Positions 35,188 through 46,700 of a stretch of 64,000 bases of DNA are shown in pieces. A model generated the notes under the pieces. The model did no database searches, had not been told where the DNA came from, and saw nothing but the letters and a program-made list of their open reading frames with translations. Numbering within the stretch: the stretch's first letter is position 1; every line of letters begins with the position of its first letter. The stretch comes from Ulota crispa (lineage: Eukaryota > Streptophyta > Bryopsida > Orthotrichales > Orthotrichaceae). The stretch spans positions 30,298,358-30,362,357 of the forward strand of contig OY987244.1 of the NCBI GenBank assembly GCA_963920765.1, read 5' to 3'. The translations under genes and the position numbers were made by a program.

Positions 35188-36116
35188 CCCCTAAAAGACC
35201 AAGCCCTAATTTTTGTGAAAATTGCTAAAAATTGCCACTTTTGGAGGAATGAGTAGAAAATTAGGTTTTTTTTTTTTTGAAAATCCAATTGTAGAATCTT
35301 GCCCTAGATTATAGGAGGTACTTGTGGGAAACAAATAAGGTCATTTTAGATGGTGAGGAGTGAGATATCAACATTTGAAGTGAAGATTTTTTATTTTTCT
35401 ATTGCCAAAATTTTTGAGAAGCCTTTTACTACTCTTATAGAAAAAAAAAAAGAAGCTCTACCCAAAGTTGAGGTTTGTTTTATCCATGTAGAAGACCAAG
35501 ACAATTATGTGTGGGGAGAATTTTCAAATGCATTGGAGGTGTAAAACATACTTTCAAAAAATCTTTGAATGTTGGAAGGTTTTGAAATTTGCAAGTACAC
35601 TCAAAATTGGAGGATTTATGTAAAATTTAGAAAATTGAATTACACAAATCCAAACATTAAAAATCAAGGAAATTTAACTCACTACAACTTGAAAAAAACA
35701 AAAAACAAACTAAAAAATAAATACACAAACGACTCAAAAATTTAAAGTACTAAATTTTACAAGGAGCAAAAGGAATGGAGGGTTGGGAGTCTTGCACAAT
35801 GGACTCCTTCCGCTTCATTTCCTTTGCCCAAGTGTCCACACCTTGTGCTTGGAAGGGCTTATCCTCTTTGGAGTTAATACCTACTTACAAAGGAGAGGCC
35901 TTGCCCAAACTGCCCCTCCTCCCCTAGTTTTGATAAGTTCTTGCAAAACTTCTTCATTAAATGTCATAATGAAGAAAAAATTAGATGCCTACTTAGATTT
36001 TTGAATTCCCCACTTTCCATAAAAATTTCAAAAAATCACACAAAATAATTTAACTCAAGGTACATGCCCAAAATCCCATTTGTCTCCCAAAGTGACAATG
36101 GTCATTTAGGGTTTAA
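35184..36116 (-). mobile_element. TTAA-type MITE, GGACC family, about 933 bp
   Basis: The left end TTAACCCCTAAAAGACCAAG runs to the right end GGTCATTTAGGGTTTAA; a second TTAA at 36120-36123 makes the right edge uncertain by 7 bp. The decayed hairpin end (TTTGTCTCCCAAAGTGACAA) is on the right, so it is in minus orientation. The frame at 35783-36004 lies inside it and is not called. Confidence 0.78.
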
Positions 36117-36515
36117 GGGTTAAAATAATCCTAGGTTTTCATGGCCCTCATTTCTAATTGAAGAGGCTTTTAGTACTATTTTATGAGATCTTATGGCCAA
36201 ATGTGCAAAAAAATTAGTTGAAACGGTCCCAACTCCCATGACTCTCTGTCTTGCCGTTTAATGCAAATGGGTCCTACGATGTCGTGTCATCGCCCTGTTG
36301 ACGGCCCACTGTCAAGGACTTTGGCAAAGAAAGTAACCTCGGAAGCCGGGAAATGTCTGGAAAGTCCTCCAGCAACAAATGGGTCCCACTAAGCTGTACA
36401 TCCAGCTCTTAAATTCATGTCCCTGGCCAGCGCACCCAAAATGCACATCATCACATATGGAGTTTGTGTAAAGGGAATTGATACATGTAAGGTAGACACA
36501 CCCATACCCGATCCT

Positions 36516-37440
36516 TTAACCCCTAAAGGACCAGACCCCTTTTTTTTAAAGAAACATAGCAATTTTGGGCAGGTACATGTGATTGGAGCTCTTTATATTT
36601 TACGTTAAAATTTTAATACAATGTGGGGATGAGGTTTATCTTTCATATGCACTAAATTTCATGACATTTGGAATTATGAGTAAAAAGTTATAGCCTAATA
36701 TGTTGCTTTTTATGTTTGGCGAGTAGCCTAGGTAAATTTTTTGAAAACACTTTTTTCAAAAACAAATAGTTTAGATTGGTTTAGGAGATTTATGTGAATG
36801 TAGGAAGCTTTGAATCATTCCGTTTGGATCAACAAGATGAAAGTTATGAGAATTTTTTGTTTACGGGCAATTATGGATTCTCTACTCCAAAATAAACTTT
36901 GAAGTCCTTTATTTTACTCAATTTTCAACATTTTGGAAAAAGAACAAAACCAAAGAATGAACATTGTTTATGTCAACATTATGACCATTGGGATAGGCGT
37001 TTTTCATTTCCATAATTAAATTCTTAACAATTTTGTGTTTTGATCATTCTCTACTTCTTTTTACTTACTAATTTTTTTCCATATGTTATACAATTCCAAA
37101 TGATTTGAAACTTTTTAACATGTACTTTACTTAGGTGGAATAAGGAATTTAGTGAAGCACCACCCACATGGCCTTTTTTCCTTAGGAATTTTGCCGTTTG
37201 AAGGGTGGCTGCCTAGTTTTTTACAAGACGTTTTCAAATATTCAAACCATTCTAACTTCCAATCCACATGGTGGAAAACTTTGAAATATTTTCCACATCT
37301 TCTAAAACCATTCTTCTACAAGATCCTATGGTCATAAATGCATAAAAACGTTTTTTTTTTTTCAAATTTGGTTGATGCTCTAAAAATGGCAATTTTGAAG
37401 AGTTTTTGGTGAAAACTTTGCTTGGTCTTTTAGGGGTTAA
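36516..37440 (+). mobile_element. TTAA-type MITE, GGACC family, 925 bp
   Basis: The left end is TTAACCCCTAAAGGACCAG and the right end GGTCTTTTAGGGGTTAA. The body shares long blocks with 20033-20966 (for example GGCAATTATGGATTCTCTAC). The subterminal hairpin expected on the left is replaced by a T-rich run, but the adjacent GGGCAGGTACATGTGATT matches the family. Confidence 0.8.
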
Positions 37441-38244
37441 CAAGGTCTTCCCAATTCCAACCAGATGTACCCATGGTAGACATTTCAGAATTGAAATGTA
37501 CACCTTGGGTACATTGATGGTCGGCCAAGGGAAGGGTCAGATTTGGGTGTTTCTACCTTACTACCCCTTCTTGACTATTCTACACACCCTAATATATATG
37601 GTTAATATGTACAATAATAACAAAATAGGTGAGGACCACAATAAAAACATTAATAATTTGAAAATACAATTTGACATAGAAGATGCAGTTTTAATTTTGT
37701 TTTTTAGCTCTTAATCTCACTTATAGTATCAATTTTTAAAAAGTAGATATTAAACTAAACAAATTTTAATTTTTTAAGTTGATACTATGAGCGATTCTAA
37801 AGCTAAAAAATAAAAATAAAAATGCTTATTCTTTGTCAAGTTATATTTTCAAAATTAGTGATGTTTTTCTTATGGTCCATACCTATTTTATTATTGTGAA
37901 CAAGTCCTCTACTCTCGTCGTACCGACGAGACAATGCATGAGTATTTTTGTGACTCCCCCCATCCCCATTACACCCCCCATCCCACAGGGAGTGCACTAT
38001 ACATGTTGTTTGTGGGTAGCGTGTGTTCAAGCCCTTATAAGATGGAGGCTATGTAGATTTTTTTTTTAAAGATTTCTATAGGGCTATATTTACCTAAATT
38101 TCTAAATTTTGACATTTTCATGTACCCTAGGCTTTATTTGAATTAAATTCTTGTGATATTTTTGTATACCCTATGTTCTTTATAAATACACCAAATGAAA
38201 TTACGCACATACAATCAAAGACCAAACACTTCAAAACATAAATT

Positions 38245-38296
38245 TTAACCAATCCCATTTGTCCCCCAAAAGGGCCCTTGGTCCTTTAGGGGTTAA
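38245..38296 (-). mobile_element. Solo hairpin end of a GGACC-family TTAA element
   Basis: Only the last ~50 bp remain: TTAACCAATCCCATTTGTCC, then CCCAAAAGGGCCC and TTGGTCCTTTAGGGGTTAA. The rest of the element is absent, either through deletion or because this is an internally deleted copy. Confidence 0.6.
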
Positions 38297-38846
38297 TACT
38301 TCAAATAGAACTTGAGAGAAACCATAAAAGCATGGAAAAGCATATAACATACCTAAAAGCAAATTTGTAAATTCAATATGGGATGAAGGAAAAAGTAGTG
38401 AAACCCATTCCACTTCAACCACAAACCCCCTTTTAACCCTAGCATATGTCTAACCAAATCACAAAATCTACCAATATTTTTTTGTATTGCATGAGCATGG
38501 AGAAATGAGTTTACATGAAAATAGCTGACATTGGATACTTGGACAAGGATCAAACATGGGATACTTTGTCATACTCAAAACATGAGATACTTTAGCTAAC
38601 CATTAAATAATTAAAATACATCCAATAAAAATGTAGATTTTGTTTTTTGAATATTGGCAAGGCTATTGTACAACTAAAAAATTTATAATTCTCAATATTA
38701 TGTCCTACCCTTCATTATTTATAAAGAGCCCACACCCATTTCAATGATGCTTAGTTTTTATAAAGCCATTTCAAAATTTTAGGACCAAGGCAATTATAAT
38801 AATCCTTCATTGTATTGCACATGTACAATATAAAAAAAGGGAGTGC

Positions 38847-39255
38847 ACTCCCCTTGCCCCATCCTTGTGCCCCTACCCCCATTTCTATGGCCTCTCATCC
38901 CGTGCCTCCCATGCTTGTGTGTTGTGCCCCATCCTTGTGGCCCCTCATCCCGTGTCCCCCATGCTTGTGCCCCATGCCCGTGCCTCCCATTCTTGTATCC
39001 TCATCCTTGTGCTTCCATGCCCATACCCCATCCGCATGTCCTCCATGCCCATGCTTCCCATTCCCGTATCCCCATCCTTGTGCTCCCATGCCCATACCAT
39101 CTGCATGTCCTCCGTGCTCGTGCTCCAATCCTATGCCCCCATCCCCATAATTTGGTTACGGAATCCCATGCCTTCTCATTTCCATAATTTGGTTATAGAA
39201 CCCCATGCCCTTGCATCTCCATGATTTGGTTATAGAATCCCATGCACTCCCATTC
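38847..39255 (+). repeat. C/T-rich minisatellite
   Basis: Degenerate short units such as CCCCATGCC, CCATCCTTGTG and CCCATTCCCGTATCC run to about 39140. They are followed by about four copies of a ~37-bp unit, CCATAATTTGGTTAnnGAAT plus a CCCATGC-rich part (39145-39260). Open frames are found in all three forward frames and give Pro/Cys/His-rich nonsense, so this is not coding. Confidence 0.75.
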
Positions 39256-39632
39256 CCATAATTTGGTTACAAATTTGAAGTCCTATGTTACAGAACTGTC
39301 AAGGGAGATAAATAAACATAACCATAAATTGTATTCAATTATATATATAGATATTGACCATATATAGTAGGGTGTGGTAGAATAGTCAAGAAGGGGTGGT
39401 ACCTATATCAATTCCCTTGTGTAAAATAGGGGCAATACTATTCCTTCACCTAGAGATTTCCATGCCTACAATTGAAATAAAACTTCAAAAGCAAACATCT
39501 AAAAATCTAAGCTTTAGGGTTCACTACATCTATGGTTAGTACATTGGACCAACCCTAAACCGCCTACTTGTCCATCATAAGTGCAAATAGTCAAGGTCAA
39601 ACAAATGGGACTTTTGAATTTTTCATTATTTT

Positions 39633-39762
39633 GTGAGAGTAACTCGGCAATAAAAAGTGAGTTTTATGATAATTCCTTCAAGATCCTACATCATTGACGT
39701 GAGATCTTGAAGAAATCATCATAAAATTCATTCTAAATCATCAAATTTCTCTCACAAATGCA
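39633..39762. repeat. Inverted repeat of about 130 bp
   Basis: GAGAGTAACT..AAAAAGTGAGTTTTATGATAATTCCTTCAAGATC is mirrored by GATCTTGAAGAAATCATCATAAAATTCATTCT..TTTCTCTCAC. It is a short foldback of unknown family, with no gene. Confidence 0.45.
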
Positions 39763-40239
39763 AAATCCCAAAATGTATCATTTTTCCCAATTTACTGAAT
39801 ACGATGTTTAATACACTATCCAATTCCACAACTCAATATTTTGATCATAACACTACAAGGGAGCATTGTCAATGTAGACATTTTTTGTCAATTGTGTCAT
39901 CATGATTTGGACACTTTTCTGTCAATTTAAACATATTTTTGTCAAATTTTTGTCAATTTGGACATTTTAGTCAATTTGGACGTGTCACTTGCGGACAAAT
40001 TTTCTACATCTATGAAGATCTGGGCTGTACAACCTCCAATTCCTTTAACCAAGGCAAAAGTAAAAATGTGTTCCAATTCTCTTTGGAGTTGGTTACTTGT
40101 ATCTCCTATCATCCACAGTACGTAATTCAGGGTCTGTGCATCCAGATTTATGACCTTCTTATGGTAAAATAAAAAATATATTCGTTTTCTCCCGACTGGG
40201 GTCAAAATAAAATGGAGGTCGCAGAGTCCGGGTCCACAT

Positions 40240-40865
40240 GTTGATATCCGGAGTCCAATTCCACGAATACACACGGTCAAGCTCAACAAAGCTCCTGCTT
40301 TCCCTCTCGGATTTCAACCGAAAAGCGCACTGTAGCAAACTCCTGTCCGGAGACAACCGCAAATAGTACCACTTCGCCATTGAAAGCGTCACTGTCAACA
40401 ATGGGGTCAAAAAGGTGGCGCTCCTCAGTCGCCACACAACACGGGACAGAGAGACTTCATCCTAGACTCCACGTTTCAACTTCCACTCGTCAAGCAAGAG
40501 CCAAGACAGCCCAAATTCCAGTGCTTCTCGTCTCATATAAATGCCGACCTTGATGGCCAGAAATACACAATTCAGTTGCAGCTTTCCAGTATTCAATACA
40601 TATCTCAGACTTCATCAACTGGACTCACAGCAATTCATCTGCAACCAGTTTCTGACTTTCACCAGCTGTGTACAAACTCTGAACTTCTTATACAGTCTTT
40701 GATCTACTGAACCATCTGTAGCTACAAAGTGAGATCTCCTAGAATCATCAGCGTCGACCATAGTGAGCAGCATTGCAAGAGCAGTTCGAAGTCTATAGTT
40801 GTTGATCTCTTGACATCAGGAATTCATAGACAGGATATTAGTTCAGGACATTAACAGTAATTCCA
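40240..40865 (+). promoter_or_regulatory. PAL promoter and 5' UTR with TATA box at 40534-40543
   Basis: CATATAAATG at 40534-40543 is a good TATA box, about 325 bp upstream of the PAL start codon. Transcription would begin near 40570 and give a leader of about 300 nt with no long frame. Pyrimidine-rich ACTCCACGTTTCAACTTCCAC (about 40466-40486) resembles the C-rich MYB-type sites often found in phenylpropanoid promoters, but I claim no specific site. Confidence 0.6.
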
Positions 40866-43058
40866 ATGGCGCCACCAGCAATTATGTCGACAATGGAGGA
40901 CAGCACCGCTCTGTACTTGAAGAAGCAGAAGACTTCAGATCATATGGTGGACTGCACTGGTGCATTCCAGCAATCTGTTGCCACGACGGATCCTCTCAAC
41001 TGGGTCAAGACGGCGGCCAAGTTGCAAGGGAATCATTTGGACGAGATCAAGCAGATGGTGGCCACGTACTTCGACTCTGCGGAGGTGGCTATTGAGGGCG
41101 TGAACCTCACGGTGGGTCAGGTGACCGCTGTTGCTCGAAGACCCGAAGTGCAGATCGTGCTGGACGCTGCCAACGCGAAGGCTCGCGTGGACGAGTCCTC
41201 CCACTGGGTGCTCAACAAGATTATGAACGGTGGTGACATCTACGGTGTCACTACGGGATTCGGTGCCACTTCCCATCGCCGCACGCAACAAGGCGTGGAG
41301 CTCCAGCGCGAGCTCATTCGCTTCCTGAACGCCGGCGTGCTCGTGAAGGGCCACAGCTTGCCTGCTGAGACTACCAGGGCTGCCATGCTGGTGCGCACCA
41401 ACACCTTGATGCAGGGATACTCCGGTATCCGGTGGGAGATTCTGGAGGCCATGGAGAAGCTCCTAAATGCTCACGTCACCCCAAAGCTGCCGTTGCGTGG
41501 CACTGTATCAGCCTCCGGAGACTTGGTTCCTCTCTCTTACATCGCTGGGCTTCTCACGGCCAGACCGAACTCCAGGGCTGTCACCGAAGATGGCCGGGAG
41601 GTGTCAGCGCTGGAAGCACTTCGGATGGCGGGCGTTGAGAAGCCGTTTGAGCTGCAACCCAAGGAAGGATTGGCGCTAGTGAACGGCACCGCAGTGGGAT
41701 CCGGTTTAGCGTCCACCGTATGCTTCGACACTAATCTCCTCGTTCTCCTCGCGGAGGTACTATCAGCGTTGTTCTGCGAAGTGATGCAAGGGAAGCCGGA
41801 GTTCGCTGATCCCCTGACGCACAAGCTGAAGCACCACCCGGGTCAGATGGAGGCAGCCGCTGTGATGGAGTGGTTGTTGGAAGGCAGTGACTTCATGAAG
41901 GCCGCCGCCAAGCTGAACGAGACAGATCCTTTGAAGAAGCCTAAGCAGGATCGGTACGCGCTCAGGACGTCTCCGCAATGGTTGGGTCCTCAGGTGGAGG
42001 TCATCCGCGCAGCCACGCACTCCATCGAGCGCGAGATTAACTCCGTGAACGACAACCCCATCATCGACGCCGCCCGGGGCATCGCACTTCACGGGGGCAA
42101 CTTTCAGGGCACGCCTATTGGCGTGTCCATGGACAATATGCGCTTGGCCGTGGCCGCCATCGGCAAGCTGATGTTCGCGCAGTTCTCTGAGCTGGTGAAC
42201 GATTATTACAACAACGGTCTGCCGTCGAATTTGAGTGGCGGCCCCAACCCGAGCCTGGACTACGGCATGAAGGGCGCCGAGATCGCCATGGCGTCGTACC
42301 TGTCGGAGCTGAACTACCTGGCCAACCCCGTCACCACGCACGTGCAGAGCGCGGAGCAGCACAACCAGGACGTGAACTCGCTGGGCCTGGTGTCCGCGCG
42401 CAAGACGGAGGAGGCGGTGGAGATTCTGAAGCTGATGAGCTCCACATTCTTGGTAGGGCTGTGCCAGGCGATTGACTTGCGCCATGTGGAGGAGACCATG
42501 CAAACAGCAGTGAAGCAGGTAGTAGCGCAAGTGGCTAAGAAGACGTTGTTCATGGGCAAGGATGGTGCTCTCCTGCCATCCCGATTCTGTGAGAAGGATC
42601 TGCTGCTGGTGGTGGAGCGTCAGCCAGTGTTCACTTACATCGATGACGCAGCCTCCGAGACATACCCTCTGATGGAGAAGTTGCGAGCAGTGCTTGTCAG
42701 CCACGCCCTCAAGCTGCACAAGGACGCATCCAGTGTTGTGTTTGAGCAGATTCCTGTGTTCGAAGCAGAAGTGCAGGAGAGATTACGCACCGTGGTGCCC
42801 TTGGTGCGCGAAGCATACGACAACAAGGGGTCGTCGGCGGTGGCGAACAGGATCGAGGAGTGCAGGACGTACCCGTTGTACAAGTTCGTGAGGGAGGAGC
42901 TGGGGACGCAATTGTTGTCTGGGTTGCGGACAGTGTCACCCGGGACGGAGATTCAGAAGGTGTTCGAAGCCATGTCGGATGGACACTTGATCAAACCTCT
43001 GTTGCAGTGCGTGCAAGGATGGAACGGAGCGCCGGGGCCTTTCCCTAAGCAGTTGTGA
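40866..43058 (+). CDS. PAL: Phenylalanine ammonia-lyase, intronless
   Basis: A single uninterrupted frame of 730 aa, the usual PAL length. PAL deaminates L-phenylalanine to trans-cinnamate, the entry step of phenylpropanoid metabolism, as a cytosolic homotetramer. The MIO prosthetic group would form from Ala216-Ser217-Gly218 in [17 protein letters not shown]. Other family motifs are [16 protein letters not shown] (catalytic Tyr loop), [22 protein letters not shown], and [11 protein letters not shown] near the C-terminal half. The ELIRFLNAG stretch keeps Phe where tyrosine-using lyases have His, so PAL rather than TAL is expected. Most seed-plant PAL genes have one intron; none is present here. 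Coding GC and codon use differ strongly from the AT-rich surroundings, as for the other genes. Confidence 0.96.
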   Translation: MAPPAIMSTMEDSTALYLKKQKTSDHMVDCTGAFQQSVATTDPLNWVKTAAKLQGNHLDEIKQMVATYFDSAEVAIEGVNLTVGQVTAVARRPEVQIVLDAANAKARVDESSHWVLNKIMNGGDIYGVTTGFGATSHRRTQQGVELQRELIRFLNAGVLVKGHSLPAETTRAAMLVRTNTLMQGYSGIRWEILEAMEKLLNAHVTPKLPLRGTVSASGDLVPLSYIAGLLTARPNSRAVTEDGREVSALEALRMAGVEKPFELQPKEGLALVNGTAVGSGLASTVCFDTNLLVLLAEVLSALFCEVMQGKPEFADPLTHKLKHHPGQMEAAAVMEWLLEGSDFMKAAAKLNETDPLKKPKQDRYALRTSPQWLGPQVEVIRAATHSIEREINSVNDNPIIDAARGIALHGGNFQGTPIGVSMDNMRLAVAAIGKLMFAQFSELVNDYYNNGLPSNLSGGPNPSLDYGMKGAEIAMASYLSELNYLANPVTTHVQSAEQHNQDVNSLGLVSARKTEEAVEILKLMSSTFLVGLCQAIDLRHVEETMQTAVKQVVAQVAKKTLFMGKDGALLPSRFCEKDLLLVVERQPVFTYIDDAASETYPLMEKLRAVLVSHALKLHKDASSVVFEQIPVFEAEVQERLRTVVPLVREAYDNKGSSAVANRIEECRTYPLYKFVREELGTQLLSGLRTVSPGTEIQKVFEAMSDGHLIKPLLQCVQGWNGAPGPFPKQL

Positions 43059-43771
43059 GCATACATTTACAGGATTCGTACCAGTTTTGATCATAGTTAA
43101 GTCGACCGGTGAATGCCGGACGATTTGTAAATAGATGAGTGGATGTTGAATGGAAGGTTTTGTAGTTCAGTCCAAGTGGGTTGAACTAAGGAAGCCAGGA
43201 TTGGACGATTTGATGTAGCAACCTCTAGTGAGCAACGCTCAATGTACAATATTATTCTTTAACGAAGCATTTTTCAGTCACAAGAAAAACAATTCCGTTG
43301 CCATGTCATTGGTTCACAATGTGAATTACCTACCTATTTCATTTGAACATGTCTGTACACTTAAACAAGGAAGGTAAGTATCTACAAATTGCTCTAAAAG
43401 TAATACAATCAATAGAACGTTGAACAAATTTCTTTCAAATATTGAATATATTGCATTGAAGTCTCAATATTAATACTCGTGTTTGTACATGAAAACAAAC
43501 GTGGATATAATATATCCCATACCTGATGTACAACTGACATTATGTTTGACATGATTTAATGCACTGTGTAAGAAAATATCTCCCAGTGGAACCCTAACAT
43601 TTGTTTCTCTTAAGTATCTTCAGGTATCTACGGTACCCTAACTATACTCTTCACCTAAAGGTAATGAGAATTCTCAACTGCAGGTGGTGATTTGAAGTCT
43701 TGTTGAATACTCCTGTTGCCCATGTTGCTCCCGCATAGGAAATTGATCCTCGATGAGATAAATGTATTCTG
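43059..43771. other. Convergent 3' region, PAL and CPSF100
   Basis: Only 713 bp separates the PAL stop from the CPSF100 stop on the other strand, so the 3' UTRs may overlap or nearly meet. No gene or repeat is recognised. Confidence 0.5.
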
Positions 43772-46700
43772 CTATAGCATGTAGAACTGAGAATATAGAA
43801 GATCTCGTAATGTGTAGTATTCTTCTGACAATGGGCCCTCAATGACCAACTGCTGGCTTCCACCACTCTGCATGAAAGAGACACCAACTCATGATTAATA
43901 AGCAAACCGCTTTCATCGTCACTACTCTACATCTGCAGCTAATAACGCATCGAGAGATATAAATTGCGTTCCTCTAGAAAACTTCTTATGGTATGAGAAT
44001 TGTGAGGATAAACGTGGATACACTTGGAAGAAAATTAAAGAAGTGCGTCAAGAGCTGCAAAATCCCACCTTTCTCACTGCAAAAGCGTCACCACATCGTA
44101 GTACACCTCCAGCGAATTCAGCCTGGAGAACAAGCAAACCAATCATGTCATAGTTACGATGGGTGTAACAGGTCAACGCTTGCCCTAACATAAGCCTAAC
44201 GAGGAAACCGAAAAGAGGAAAACAGACTCTCAACCTGAATGCCTTTTGTCGCCAAAAGTTGCTTGAAATCTGCAAGCCGCAAATCACCGACGAAAACAGA
44301 CTTGTGGGGTGGTGGTGTTTCTGAAGGGAGAAGCGGAAGCATTCCTTCTGATTCTTGACTGCCGATTTCTCCGTCTACCCATGCCACCTCATAGTCTCCT
44401 AGCTGAAAACAAAATAATACGGCTGTCAGATATTCAGCAGATGTCGAAAAATCAACCTCCCGTTCTATATTTGCTTGATGAATAAAAGTTGTAGTTTTAA
44501 AAATATATATCAAATTGAGGATGCCTCAAATATGTTATGACACCGATCATCTTCTTCAGAAGCGAGACTAGATTCGACCAATCAGATTAAATCATTAACA
44601 GTTTTACACATTACATTAACGTTCAGGATTGATTCTAAGCGTTTTGATCCAAAGAGTTCGAATGTTTTGCCTTAGGAATAAGATCATAAGCATGTTTGGA
44701 TTGGCACTGGAATCAACAATCGTGCTTGAAAGCATGAATTTTTATCTGCTCGTTAAATGTTTCTTACATTGGCTCTAGAAACTAAAAGTGTTCAGGAACA
44801 ATCGTGCTTGAAAGCATGAATTTTTATCTGCTCGTTAAATGTTTCTTACATTGGCTCTAGAAACTAAAAGTGTTCAGGAACAGATCACTTACCTTTCTGA
44901 ACAACACAGAACTCATCAACCGCTCAGTCAAGCGCACCTGGCACAGTACAGATATTAAATAAGAATGAGCAGCAGCATCTGAAGCTCTAAAAATTCAAAT
45001 TAATCACGTGGGGTCTTTACATGCTGCTCACGATAGGGTTGGCATGTTCAAAGCATCTGAAAGTAGAGAATGACTAAATTGCAAGCCTACTTCATGGTTT
45101 GAATTATTACAACAACCTTGCAATTCAAAACAATGCACCAGCAGAAGTCCAGATTGTAATTTATGAGTACAAATAACCATACGTGTTCAATAGCAGGCTA
45201 ACCTTATAGGCACACAAATCCGAAGTGACATCTTGTGTTTCACCAATACGAGGAGCATACACGTCCCGACATACGTTTTTCACACAATGCTGCCTCAGAT
45301 GCTCTGTAGCTTCTGCTGATCCATGGACAAGCACCTTCAAAAGGAATGTTCAAATTAGTAAACCAATTAACCCCAATTTTGAAATGCTGTCTCTTACGCT
45401 TAAGGCTAGACCAAATCAAAGACAAGAAAACACAAGCAAGAACTTGTTCACAGAAAATCAAGTCAAGAGAACTGGACAAAAAGCGAATGGTACATGATCA
45501 TCTTACAAGTTTGATAGGAGCAACGTGGGCTAGAATGTTCTTGATGGAACGGCCATCAGAACGCCCCTCGAAATCCATGTAGAATAGTGCACACTTTACT
45601 TGAACCTGTTCATTCAGCACAAAACTGTTGATCCAGTAGATGAAATACAAGTGAAGACAAAATGACAAAAACTAAGTCGCACAAAAGCTCTCCTCAAGCC
45701 AAAAGATCTAACCATTACTCTACGGCATCTTCTGGAGCTGCTATGATACAGTATAGAGATCTAATCCAGCAGCATTTGAATACAAAACCACCTAACTGCA
45801 AGACTATTAGTAAAATACTATTATTAATGTGTATGAACGTAAAATGCAGGCAGAAATAGAAACATACAGTATGATCTGTAACAACGACTTTCGAAGGTCT
45901 GTCAGCAAGAATCGCTTCCGCTTCTGGATCTGGGTTCTCTTCGTCATCAGCAGGGAGAAGAGCCTGCAACATTGGAGGGCAGAGATTATAGAAAAATTGG
46001 CAACAACTATGATTGAAAGAAAGAAAATGTATTTAATGCTCTACAAGGTTCTATCATATTGGCATAACTTCTGAACAAGATTGAGCAAAGAATGAGACGG
46101 TACTGCTAGATAGATTGAAAACAGACCGGTTGAGTAGTTTGGTAGTCCATCAATTCTGTGTCTTTCACGACATAATCATCAGGATTGATGACTTCACCGT
46201 ACTCATCCCAGTCACTTGGGTTCTCGTACAGAGGGAACATAGGAGCTGCAGTTTTGTTTGATGTGGTGAAACCATCAATAAGTGTTAGACGATGCAACGG
46301 TGCTTCGATTGTTGCTAATAAACCTGCATCAAGCGTACTGTGAGGATTATCAGCCATGCGCTGATAAACATAAAAGGCCCTGAAAAGGGAAAAGGCAAAG
46401 TCATGTGTCTAGAAAACATTAAATTAAAGGACCAAAGTAGAAATGATCATTAGAGGCTATCTATTGCAATATTAAAGTGCGACCTACTTCCGGGGTCATG
46501 CGTTGGTGCCTCAGACATACGCAGTCAAAAATAACTTAGATACAGGACTAGAATAAAGCTTGAAGACACTTAATACCTTCGACACCAATTGGGACACCAC
46601 CACCAGGTTCTGCAACACTTAAAGGTAGGGGTCCAGTTATGGCTTTCACTTTTGGTGAAGAATGATTATCCTCTTCCATGGGAATGACCTCTCGCTCGGC

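Noticed and set aside
38815-39224. Three overlapping forward frames of 111-119 aa
   Set aside because: They are translations of a C/T-rich tandem repeat and are open in all three frames.
41763-42719. 318-aa frame on the minus strand across PAL
   Set aside because: It is the antisense shadow of the GC-rich PAL coding sequence. The protein is His/Arg/Leu-rich with no family resemblance.
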